DNA of 11,459 nucleotides from CAMYLR01 sp039590215 (GCA_039590215.1 JBDHFX010000054.1:1-11459), one strand, 5' to 3'. Positions 1 through 6,711 are shown, counted from the stretch's first letter. Made by a program: numbers and translations. Notes: a model not told the origin generated them from the sequence alone.

Positions 1-532
1 TCTCCTTCACCCGGGCGGCGATATCCTCATCTCGATACAGGATGGTGTACTGGCATCCGTTTTGTTCGGCGAGAGTGGCCTTCTCCTTGGATCCGACGGT
101 GCCGATGATGTTGGCCCCAATCGCTTTCAGCCATTGGATCGCAATCGATCCGACCCCTCCCGAGGCGGCGTGGAACAACACCCAATCGTCCGCTTTTACC
201 GGATACGTGCGGTGGATCAGGTACTCAACGGTGGCGCCTTTCAGCATCATGCCAGCGGCGGTGACATCATCTATTGAGTCGGGCAGCTTTATCAAACGGT
301 CGGCGGACACGACTCGCGCCTCTGCGTAAGAGCCCGGGTTGCCTGCACCGAAGTACGCCACCCGGTCGCCAGGAATGATGTTCTCAATCCCCTCGCCCAC
401 GACCTCGATGACGCCGGCGGCCTCAACACCAGGCGAAAAGGGAAGCGGAATTGGATAGAGGCCCTCGCGTTGGTAGATATCAATGAAGTTGAGGCCGATG
501 GCGTATTCTCGAATAACGATTCTCCCGCTCAT
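1..532 (-). CDS. qor: Quinone oxidoreductase (Qor-type MDR family), partial, short N-terminus
   Basis: Zinc-free medium-chain dehydrogenase/reductase, expected to reduce quinones or similar electrophiles with NADPH in the cytoplasm. Only the first 177 residues are visible; the gene runs off the left edge. Seen: the GroES-like part with GLNFIDIYQREGLYP and the turn GDRVAYFG, then the cofactor-binding part with LFHAASGGVGSIAIQW (the AxxGGVG nucleotide loop) and GTVGSKEKA. The start is the ATG at 532, preceded by AGGGGACAGGA. An in-frame TAG sits only four codons upstream, so the reading frame cannot begin earlier. Compared with E. coli Qor this start removes about 27 residues (the first strand of the GroES-like domain). 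The other two frames upstream do not supply the missing piece. It follows the kinase/phospho-lyase gene by 29 bases, so co-transcription is likely. Family is firm; the intact state of the N-terminus is not. Confidence 0.85.
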   Translation of the reverse strand, partial: MSGRIVIREYAIGLNFIDIYQREGLYPIPLPFSPGVEAAGVIEVVGEGIENIIPGDRVAYFGAGNPGSYAEARVVSADRLIKLPDSIDDVTAAGMMLKGATVEYLIHRTYPVKADDWVLFHAASGGVGSIAIQWLKAIGANIIGTVGSKEKATLAEQNGCQYTILYRDEDIAARVKE

Positions 533-561
533 TCCTGTCCCCTAACGGTACGTCTTCTGAG

Positions 562-2916
562 TTAGTTGCTCGCTAGATCGACCGACTCTAGCGCTCGGTC
601 TAACTCGGTTATCAGATCGTCCGCGTTGGATTCATCGAACGGCATCGGTGGCCTTATCTTCAATACGTTATCGTGCGGTCCATCCGTACCGAGCAGCACT
701 CCCGCTTCTCGCATAAGGTCGACCACAAGCGATGCTTCCTCCCCGGCCGGCTCCAATGATTCTCGGTCTCGTACGAGCTCGACACCCAAGAACAAACCCG
801 ATCCGCGGATGTCACCGATGAGCGAGTGGGTACCGGCGAGCTCGCGAAAACCCTTAAGCAGCCGGCTGCCCACTCGCGCTGCGTGCTCCTGCAGACGCTC
901 CTCTTGCACGATGTCGAGAACCGCCAACCCGATCTCGCACGACACCGTATTCCCCCCGAACGTGCTAAAGAACTCCATGCCGTTATCGAATGAACTGGCG
1001 ATCTCGGGTGTTGTAACCACCGCGGCGACGGGGTGGCCGTTGCCGATCGGCTTTCCCAGCACGACGATATCCGGAACAACGCCGTGCGGCTCAAACGCGT
1101 AGAACCCGCTCCCGATCCGCCCGTAGCCCGTCTGGACTTCATCCGCGATGCACACACCCCCAGCTTCGCGCACATGTCCGTAGACCTCGGCGAAGTAGCC
1201 CTGAGGCAGAAACAGTTGCCCGCCCACGCTGGGGCACGTTTCCGCGATAAACCCCAAAAGCCGGCTGCCCTCTTCCAAAATGCGCTGACTCACGTCGCGA
1301 ACGAACGCCGCATACTTGGCTGCGGCTTCGGGATCTTCGTGCCGGAAGCGGCCGCGGTAACAGTCCGGAACCGGGACTACGTGGACCCATGGGGGCGCAG
1401 CGTGACCTCCTGGTCCGTCGTGTTTGAACGGGCTGATGTCGATCAGGCTACTCGTGTGTCCGTGATACGCGGACTCCAAGACGATGATCTCGAGGCCATC
1501 AGTGTGGGCCCGGGCCAACCGCAGGGCCAACTCGTTGGCCTCGCTGGCGGAGTTGACAAAGAAGCACACCTCCAGCGGGTCGGGCAGCGTGGCGGCCAAC
1601 CGCTCGGCGTACTCGCCTAGTGATTCGTAGAGGTATCGCGTATTGGTGTTGAGCCGGCGCATCTGCCGAGTCGCCGCCGCGACAACCCGGGGGTGGCAGT
1701 GTCCAACGTGGGGAACGTTGTTGTATGCGTCAAGGTACCGCCGTCCATCCGTATCGAAGAGATACTGCATCCAACCGCGGGACATGTGAACAGGAGAGCG
1801 GTAAGCCACGCTCAGGTTCCGACCCACTCGCTGTCGTCGTCGGTTGAGAAGTGCGGGAGTGTCGAGCGCCGGAGTCTTCTGGGTACCAAGAACATGTACG
1901 GGTGAAGGCATGAGCTCGCAAGCCGCGCGCAGCACGTCTTCGGCAAGCGGGAACGGGCGCTCCGCCAGCTTGGGCAGCGTTCGTCGAATCGGTTCTTGGC
2001 TGATAGCCAGATAAGAGTCGCCGGGGCGATGCCGCGTCTGGTGAGCGGCGATACACACACTCATGCACAACCGCAGGCAGATCAGCCCGTAGAGAGCACC
2101 TATCTCGTTCGAATCGAGGGTGTTCTCCGCGTGGTAACCGCAGGTGACGATAGCGGCCACGTCGAGCGGATCCGGTGCGTCTAGCAAGGCATAGGCAACA
2201 CCGATGGCGAGGTCCCCGATCGTGTAGCTGCGAACCATATCACCGAAATCGATCAACCCGACGATACTCTGAACCTCACCGTCTCCATCGACGAGCACGT
2301 TGTAATCATTGGCGTCATTGTGGATGACGCTCTGGCGAAGAGATGCCAATCGCCCAACCGTGTGGCGATCGACATCAGAGGCCAAACTTTCGACCAGCTC
2401 ACGTACTCGGGAGTCCTCGATCAGCGAAGAGTATTGCCGGACGGCATCGAGACCCTGTGCCAGATCCCAGTGAAGCTCACGGTGAAACGCAGGATGGTCG
2501 AAGTCTTCCAATGCGTGATCCAGCATGCCCAGACTCTCGCCGAGACTGCAAAGAAGCTCGGGTGACTTCTCATTCAATCGCCCCATGGGAACGCCATCGA
2601 GATAGGTAAGGAGGCGAACTAGGTACGTGTGTCCGTCGGGCCCCTCAAAGCGGGTGATGAGCTGACCATCCTTGGCCGGAACGGGGCGAGGGCAGATCGA
2701 AGCCCTACCCGCCAGATGGGATAATGCGGCGTTCTGCGCCTCCACTAGCCTCGGGTCCTCAGACACGTTGGCGATCTTCAGGACGTACCGCTCGGTTGGC
2801 GAAACATCGATACGGAAATTTTGGTCGCGTTCGCTGGGAAGCGGTGTGCCCGGTCCATCTACTGCGTACGACTCGGCGAGAATCGCCCGCGCCTGATCAA
2901 CCGAGAATATGGGCAC
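562..2916 (-). CDS. Fusion of APH-type kinase and class III PLP enzyme (hydroxylysine kinase / phospho-lyase-like)
   Basis: A 784-residue two-domain protein. Residues 1 to about 335 are an aminoglycoside-phosphotransferase fold: likely ATP/GTP-binding Lys in VLKIAN (K47), the catalytic loop HNDANDYN (H199, D201, N206) and metal-binding DFGD (223-226). Residues about 360-780 are a class III aminotransferase fold: YHGH near 484, cofactor-binding ADEVQTG (D592) and the probable PLP lysine in LGKPIGNG (K622). In vertebrates hydroxylysine kinase (AGPHD1) and the phospho-lyases AGXT2L1/AGXT2L2 are separate proteins that act in series: the first phosphorylates an amino-alcohol, the second removes phosphate and ammonia to leave an aldehyde. 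That role fits here but the substrate (hydroxylysine, ethanolamine or another) is inferred. Some bacterial relatives carry an M23 peptidase domain between the two halves; here the linker is only about 25 residues. The start is GTG at 2916, with no clear Shine-Dalgarno; an in-frame TGA at 2953-2955 bounds it. Confidence 0.9.
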   Translation of the reverse strand: MPIFSVDQARAILAESYAVDGPGTPLPSERDQNFRIDVSPTERYVLKIANVSEDPRLVEAQNAALSHLAGRASICPRPVPAKDGQLITRFEGPDGHTYLVRLLTYLDGVPMGRLNEKSPELLCSLGESLGMLDHALEDFDHPAFHRELHWDLAQGLDAVRQYSSLIEDSRVRELVESLASDVDRHTVGRLASLRQSVIHNDANDYNVLVDGDGEVQSIVGLIDFGDMVRSYTIGDLAIGVAYALLDAPDPLDVAAIVTCGYHAENTLDSNEIGALYGLICLRLCMSVCIAAHQTRHRPGDSYLAISQEPIRRTLPKLAERPFPLAEDVLRAACELMPSPVHVLGTQKTPALDTPALLNRRRQRVGRNLSVAYRSPVHMSRGWMQYLFDTDGRRYLDAYNNVPHVGHCHPRVVAAATRQMRRLNTNTRYLYESLGEYAERLAATLPDPLEVCFFVNSASEANELALRLARAHTDGLEIIVLESAYHGHTSSLIDISPFKHDGPGGHAAPPWVHVVPVPDCYRGRFRHEDPEAAAKYAAFVRDVSQRILEEGSRLLGFIAETCPSVGGQLFLPQGYFAEVYGHVREAGGVCIADEVQTGYGRIGSGFYAFEPHGVVPDIVVLGKPIGNGHPVAAVVTTPEIASSFDNGMEFFSTFGGNTVSCEIGLAVLDIVQEERLQEHAARVGSRLLKGFRELAGTHSLIGDIRGSGLFLGVELVRDRESLEPAGEEASLVVDLMREAGVLLGTDGPHDNVLKIRPPMPFDESNADDLITELDRALESVDLASN

Positions 2917-3027
2917 TTCGAACGTGGCGATGATGATTGGCCTCCGGGACGGTCATCTTAACCTACGATGCGGAAAAGGCCATCTGTTGCGAGACTCACA
3001 GTCACGATGCAGGTTGTCCGAGACGCG
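2917..3027. promoter_or_regulatory. Divergent intergenic region
   Basis: These 111 bases separate the start of the minus-strand kinase/phospho-lyase gene from the start chosen for the plus-strand Ior-type operon, so they must hold both promoters. I could not pick out convincing -35/-10 boxes or an operator palindrome. The label rests on position alone. Confidence 0.4.
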
Positions 3028-3486
3028 ATGATCGAGCTCACCGTCAACGGCCGTGTGCAACGTGTCGATGTCGACCCGCAGATGCCGCTCTTGTGGGTGT
3101 TGCGGGACGTGCTCAACCTGACCGGGACCAAGTACGGGTGCGGCGGCGCCGTGTCGCTCTGCGGGGCCTGTACCGTCCACCTTGACGGTCGCGTCGTCCG
3201 ATCCTGCACGACGCCGATCTCGGCCGCCGCCGACAAAGAAGTCACGACGATCGAGGGGCTCTCGCCGGATGGTGAGCATCCGCTCCAGCGGGCGTGGCAA
3301 GAGCTCAACGTGCCGCAGTGCGGCTACTGCCAGTCGGGCCAGATCATGGCCGCTGCCGCGCTCCTCGCCCGCAATCCAAATCCGACCGACGACGAGATCG
3401 ACGAAGCCATGGCCGGCAACATCTGCCGCTGCGGTACCTACACGCGAATCCGGGCCGCCATCCCACGGGCTGCGAAGGAAGCGTGA
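3028..3486 (+). CDS. iorA: Isoquinoline 1-oxidoreductase-type alpha subunit, [2Fe-2S] protein
   Basis: Small iron-sulfur subunit of a molybdenum hydroxylase; it passes electrons from the molybdopterin site of the partner subunit to an external acceptor. From the ATG at 3028 it has 152 residues, the usual length for this family. The reading frame is open back to 2968, but the homologous start is MIELTVNGR, so the upstream in-frame ATGs at 2968 and 3007 are not used in my call. First cluster cysteines: C38, C45, C48 and C60. Second cluster: C98 and C101 (CGYCQSGQ), C133 and C135 (NICRCG). An oddity is six residues between C38 and C45, where the plant-type ferredoxin loop normally has four. The stop TGA overlaps the ATG of the next gene by one base (TGATG), so the two are translationally coupled. 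The substrate is unknown; isoquinoline is only the family's reference substrate. Confidence 0.92.
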   Translation: MIELTVNGRVQRVDVDPQMPLLWVLRDVLNLTGTKYGCGGAVSLCGACTVHLDGRVVRSCTTPISAAADKEVTTIEGLSPDGEHPLQRAWQELNVPQCGYCQSGQIMAAAALLARNPNPTDDEIDEAMAGNICRCGTYTRIRAAIPRAAKEA

Positions 3487-5762
3487 TGATACGGGTCGAG
3501 AACGTCAGCCGTCGATCGTTCCTCAAGGTCATGGGGATGGGGACAGGCGCGCTCGTGCTTGGCTGCCGGATCGACGCCGAGGGCGCGGTCGATACCGCCC
3601 GCGCGATGGCTGGTCCGGCGTTCGAGCCCAACGCTTTTGTCGCGGTCTCTCCCGATGGCACGGTGACAATTGTGGCCCACCGCTCCGAGATGGGTCAAGG
3701 CAGCCGCACCGGTCTGCCGATGGTGGTCGCCGACGAGATGGAAGCTGACTGGGATCGGGTCGTCATCGTGCAAGCCGACGGTGACGGGCGGTACGGGAGC
3801 CAGAACACCGACGGTTCCCGGAGCATGCGCCAGTTCTATCAACCGATGCGAGAGGTGGGAGCGACGGCTCGTCACATGCTCGTCGCCGCCGCGGCGACGA
3901 GCTGGGGTATCGACGCCAGCGAGTGCGAGGCGCGATTCCACGAGGTCATCCACAAGCCGACCGAGCGATCACTAGGATTTGGTGAGTTGGCTACGGACGC
4001 CGCGACTTTGCCGGTGCCTTCTCCCGAGAGCGTTGAGCTCAAATCACGCGACCAGTTCCGCTATATAGGCTCGGAAACATCGGTCGTCGACCTCCCGGAT
4101 TTCGTTACCGGCCAGGGGATCTACGGGGCTGACGTTCGACTCCCCGACATGGTGTTCGCGGCGATCGCCCACTGCCCGTCGGTGAATGGCCGAGCAATCG
4201 GATACGACGCCGACGCGGCGCTCGCGGTACCAGGCGTTCAGCAAGTGGTTGACGTCCCGGGCGATGGCGGTGTCGGCGGCGGTTTCCAAACACTGGGTGG
4301 GGTCGCGGTCGTGGCCGACACGACTTGGGCCGCGTTCCAGGGCCGCGACCGACTCGCCATTCAGTGGGAGCCCGGCCCGCACGCAGCCTACGACTCCGCG
4401 ACGTACCGGCAGCGACTCGAAGCTGCGGCCGAGGCACCCGCCCACGTCGTACGTGAGAGCGGGGATGTCGATGGCGCGCTGCGCAGCGCCGACCAGGTCG
4501 TCCGCGCATCATACTACGTGCCCCACCTCGCTCAGGCTCCAATGGAGCCGCCGTGCGCCACGGCGCGATTCGAAGGCGGACGCTGCGAGGTGTGGGCTCC
4601 GACCCAGAACCCGATGGGAGCGCGCGATGAAGTGGCGCGCGCGTTCGGCATCGGGCCGAACGATGTCAGCGTTCACGTTACGCTGCTGGGCGGTGGGTTC
4701 GGTCGCAAGTCGAAGCCCGACTACGTCGTCGAGGCGGCGCTTGTAGCTCGCCATGTCGGCGTGCCGGTCCAGCTCGTGTGGGCCCGGGAAGACGACATTC
4801 GCTTCGGCTACTTCCACGCCGTCAGCGCGCAACAGTTAGAGGGTGGCCTCGATCGCGAAGGCAACTGCGTCGCGTGGCTGCATCGAAGCGTTTTTCCGAC
4901 AATCATCGCCACGTTCAACGCGAGCGCCAGGCGTGCCAGTCCAAACGAGCTTGGGCTGGGATTGATCGACGTGCCGTTCATGGTTCCCAACCTGAGGGTC
5001 GAGAACGGCGACGCCGAGGCGCACGTCAGGATCGGCTGGATGCGATCGGTGTCCAACATCCACCACGGGTTCGCGGTTGGTTCGTTTGTCGACGAGCTCG
5101 CCGCCGCCGCCGGACGCGACGCGAAGACGTACCTGCTCGACATGATCGGTCCCGGACGCACGATCGACCTCACCGCCGACGGAGTAGAGTACACCAACTA
5201 CGGGGAGCCGATCGATCAGTACCCGCTCGACACGGCGCGTTTGCGCAACGTCATCGAAGTCGCTGCCGAGGCCGCTGATTGGGGCTCGCCGAGACCGGAC
5301 GGACGGGCGCTCGGAATCGCCGCGCATCGCACCTTCCTCACTTATGTCGCGGTGGTGGCGGATGTCTCCGTCGACGACGACGGCTTGCCCACTGTGCATG
5401 GCGTCTACAGCGCGCTCGACTGTGGTGTTGTCGTCAATCGTGACCGCGTCCGGGCGCAGGTCGAGGGGGCAGCGATCTACGGCATGAGCCTGGCCCTCTA
5501 CGGACGCATCACCGCGCGCGAAGGTGCAATCGAGCAGAGCAACTTCCACGACTATCCTGTCGTGCGGATGCCCGAAGCCCCGCGCACGATGGAGGTTCGA
5601 CTGATCGATAGCGACGCCCTACCGACGGGCGTCGGCGAACCCGGCGTGCCACCGGTTGCGCCGGCCATCACGAACGCGATCTACGCGGCCTCCGGGAAGC
5701 GGATACGCGAGCTGCCGATCCTGGATCTCGGCGGGAGACCTCAGTCGGGAAGGGCTAGATAG
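3486..5762 (+). CDS. iorB: Isoquinoline 1-oxidoreductase-type beta subunit, Tat-exported molybdopterin protein
   Basis: Large catalytic subunit (758 residues) of a molybdenum hydroxylase that inserts oxygen from water into an N-heterocycle or aldehyde. The start at 3486 is preceded by AAGGAAG and begins with a twin-arginine signal, SRRSFLKVMG, then a hydrophobic stretch ending VLGC (C27), which could also serve as a lipobox. Family motifs follow in order: RSEMGQGSRTGLPMVVADEM near residue 60, LGGGFGRKSKPD near residue 402 (molybdopterin contact), and GVGEPGVPP near the C-terminus, whose E718 matches the catalytic glutamate of the xanthine oxidase family. No FAD (CoxM-type) subunit gene is adjacent, as expected for Ior-type two-subunit enzymes that hand electrons to the membrane or a cytochrome. 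The signal is expected to carry the folded heterodimer to the periplasm. Substrate not determinable from sequence. Confidence 0.92.
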   Translation: MIRVENVSRRSFLKVMGMGTGALVLGCRIDAEGAVDTARAMAGPAFEPNAFVAVSPDGTVTIVAHRSEMGQGSRTGLPMVVADEMEADWDRVVIVQADGDGRYGSQNTDGSRSMRQFYQPMREVGATARHMLVAAAATSWGIDASECEARFHEVIHKPTERSLGFGELATDAATLPVPSPESVELKSRDQFRYIGSETSVVDLPDFVTGQGIYGADVRLPDMVFAAIAHCPSVNGRAIGYDADAALAVPGVQQVVDVPGDGGVGGGFQTLGGVAVVADTTWAAFQGRDRLAIQWEPGPHAAYDSATYRQRLEAAAEAPAHVVRESGDVDGALRSADQVVRASYYVPHLAQAPMEPPCATARFEGGRCEVWAPTQNPMGARDEVARAFGIGPNDVSVHVTLLGGGFGRKSKPDYVVEAALVARHVGVPVQLVWAREDDIRFGYFHAVSAQQLEGGLDREGNCVAWLHRSVFPTIIATFNASARRASPNELGLGLIDVPFMVPNLRVENGDAEAHVRIGWMRSVSNIHHGFAVGSFVDELAAAAGRDAKTYLLDMIGPGRTIDLTADGVEYTNYGEPIDQYPLDTARLRNVIEVAAEAADWGSPRPDGRALGIAAHRTFLTYVAVVADVSVDDDGLPTVHGVYSALDCGVVVNRDRVRAQVEGAAIYGMSLALYGRITAREGAIEQSNFHDYPVVRMPEAPRTMEVRLIDSDALPTGVGEPGVPPVAPAITNAIYAASGKRIRELPILDLGGRPQSGRAR

Positions 5763-5901
5763 GTCTCGGCCACCGCCAGACCGCCGCGCCGGTCAAGGAT
5801 CCCTTGCGCGTTGCGGAAGTTGACGCCGAGGTCGTCCTCCGCAACGAAGCGACGGGCGCGGGAAACCTGGAAGTGAAGGATCGCGCAGTTGCGGGGGGGG
5901 G
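5741..5901 (-). pseudogene. Out-of-frame C-terminal remnant of the M23-like lipoprotein
   Basis: If the run of nine G at 5893-5901 (C9 on the coding strand) is read with eight bases, the upstream reading frame continues as NCAILHFQVSRARR and ends at the TGA at 5743-5741 after ETYLALPD. LHFQV matches the end of the M23 peptidase signature (usually HLHFEV). The actual sequence, with nine bases, is forced into an unrelated Pro/Arg-rich frame that stops at 5793. The restored frame overlaps the 3' end of the convergent iorB gene by 22 bases. It could be a true slippage mutation, a phase-variable tract or a sequencing error. Confidence 0.7.
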
Positions 5902-6407
5902 CACGGCAGACCTGTTCCCGATTGACCGGCGTTCGCGATGTGCTGGCCCGTCGTCACACTCTCACCAACCTGAACCCGGGCGCTTCCCCGTTGATGATGG
6001 GCGTAAAAACCGTACGTCCCGATGTCGTGCTGGATGATAAGAAAGTTGAAGTCGTTCGAGTGGATTCCGTCGTCTGGAAAATCATCCATCAAGTTGACGA
6101 CGACGCCCGATCGTGCAGCCGTAATCGGTGCACCGACGTCCATCCTGAAGTCGTAGGCGAGCTGGTTTCGATGCGAGCCTTGCACAGTGCAGTAGCTCTG
6201 CACAAGAAACCAGGCATCACCCACGGGATACGGCAGCCGATAGTCTGACTGCGCGGGTTCGCCAAAGACAGCGAAATCCATGCACGTTGAGCCCGAGGTC
6301 GCCGTCGGGCCGTCGCCACCACTCGAGTCGCCACAGCCCAGCATGAAGACCCGGCCAACGAGGACCAAACCGATCCCAATGCCGATCTTGTCGATTTGAA
6401 GAGTCAT
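5793..6407 (-). CDS. M23-type peptidase-like lipoprotein, frameshifted near the C-terminus
   Basis: Predicted cell-envelope lipoprotein with a lysostaphin/LytM-type (M23) fold, a family of zinc endopeptidases that cut peptidoglycan cross-links. Seen: a hydrophobic N-terminal segment ending MLGCGDSSGG (lipid-carrying Cys about residue 25, with Met rather than the usual Leu at -3); SHRNQLAYDFRMDVGAPI, holding the first His...Asp zinc-ligand pair; AARSGVVVNL; FYAHHQRGSARVQVGESVTTG, the Tyr-His region; then IANAGQSG, where the fold should close with HxH. Beyond about residue 170 the frame is wrong: a nine-base homopolymer shifts it into a Pro/Arg-rich tail. The true C-terminus is recovered in another frame (see the separate entry). 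Even there the first His of HxH is Ile, so enzymatic activity is doubtful. It lies 16 bases downstream of the selenoprotein gene and is probably the last gene of that operon. No strong Shine-Dalgarno precedes the ATG. Confidence 0.75.
   Translation of the reverse strand: MTLQIDKIGIGIGLVLVGRVFMLGCGDSSGGDGPTATSGSTCMDFAVFGEPAQSDYRLPYPVGDAWFLVQSYCTVQGSHRNQLAYDFRMDVGAPITAARSGVVVNLMDDFPDDGIHSNDFNFLIIQHDIGTYGFYAHHQRGSARVQVGESVTTGQHIANAGQSGTGLPCPPPQLRDPSLPGFPRPSLRCGGRPRRQLPQRARDP
5893..5901. repeat. G9 homopolymer at a frameshift
   Basis: Nine consecutive G on the plus strand (C9 in the M23-like gene). It is the longest single-base run I noticed in the window and coincides exactly with the point where the M23 similarity changes frame. 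Confidence 0.85.
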
Positions 6408-6423
6408 ACTGGCGCTACTGATC

Positions 6424-6711
6424 TTATCCCTCGGTCTCCCCGCCTACTGTCGACCTCTGCTTAACCGCCCTGAACTGAGCCGCGACACGACCGGCCGACA
6501 CGGCCATGACGATCGATTGCACGGTTGCGATTTCTTGTTTTGTGATACCGAGATCCTCGGCCACGCCAAGGTAACTCTCCATTCACGGGTAGCAGGCGAC
6601 TGCCATCGCCGTAGCAAGATGGATCATGACGGTAGTCTGCTCGCTCAGAACCTCGTTGTGCCGTGCGGAATCGTAGAACAACTCAAACTCGTTTACACGC
6701 TCCTTGGGCAT
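6424..6711 (-). CDS. AhpD/CMD-like selenoprotein with C-x-x-Sec motif (TGA read through)
   Basis: A 95-codon gene split by one in-frame TGA at codon 43 (6585-6583), so it is not seen as one ORF. Read through, it gives FELFYDSARHNEVLSEQTTV, then HLATAMAVACYP-Sec-MESYLGVAEDLGITKQEI and VMAVSAGRVAAQF. This is the core of the AhpD/carboxymuconolactone decarboxylase family: helix, redox motif CxxC, then a helix usually followed by a G-x-T-x-E-E-I element. The TGA replaces precisely the second cysteine, the reactive one in AhpD, as selenocysteine does in known AhpD-like selenoproteins. Family context holds on both sides of the TGA. A hairpin with SECIS geometry lies just after it. Start: ATG at 6711 behind AAAGGAGA. 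The ATG right after the TGA has no Shine-Dalgarno, so restart is unlikely. Expected role: cytoplasmic thiol/selenol peroxidase or disulfide reductase. Other genes here use TGA as a stop, so there is no general recoding. The alternative is a nonsense mutation. Confidence 0.85.
6550..6579 (-). promoter_or_regulatory. Candidate bacterial SECIS hairpin
   Basis: Immediately 3' of the in-frame TGA, the message can fold as a lower stem GAGA/UCUC (6579-6576 with 6553-6550), a small internal loop (GUUA against A), and a 7-bp upper stem CCUUGGC/GCCGAGG (6571-6565 with 6561-6555, one G-U pair) closing on the loop GUG (6564-6562). Eighteen bases separate the TGA from the loop. Known bacterial SECIS elements have a short apical loop with a conserved G about 16-37 bases past the UGA, for SelB binding. 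The fit is good by eye; no folding energy was computed. Confidence 0.75.
6583..6585 (-). other. In-frame TGA predicted to encode selenocysteine
   Basis: Codon 43 of the AhpD-like gene, in the order TGC TAC CCG TGA (Cys-Tyr-Pro-Sec). The codon stands where the family has the second cysteine of CxxC. Confidence 0.82.

Noticed and set aside
1033..1620. 195-codon plus-strand ORF inside the kinase/phospho-lyase gene
   Set aside because: Antisense shadow; the minus-strand protein carries the PLP-enzyme motifs across this whole stretch.
3294..3485. N-terminal extension of the large Ior-type subunit back to 3294
   Set aside because: The extension overlaps iorA in another frame, while MIRVENVSRRSFLK with AAGGAAG before it gives a proper Tat start at 3486.
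4836..5549. 237-codon minus-strand ORF inside iorB
   Set aside because: Antisense shadow of a gene with catalytic motifs throughout; no family likeness of its own.
6424..6582. Reading the second half of the AhpD-like gene as a separate gene that begins at the ATG right after the TGA
   Set aside because: No Shine-Dalgarno precedes that ATG, the peptide would start inside the redox motif, and the first half is plainly the same domain in the same frame.
6424..6711. Treating the TGA as a plain nonsense mutation or as a recoded genome-wide TGA
   Set aside because: Its exact place at the catalytic Cys plus a SECIS-like hairpin favour Sec; other genes here (iorA, zinc-ribbon) end with TGA, so the code is standard. 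A mutation cannot be fully excluded.
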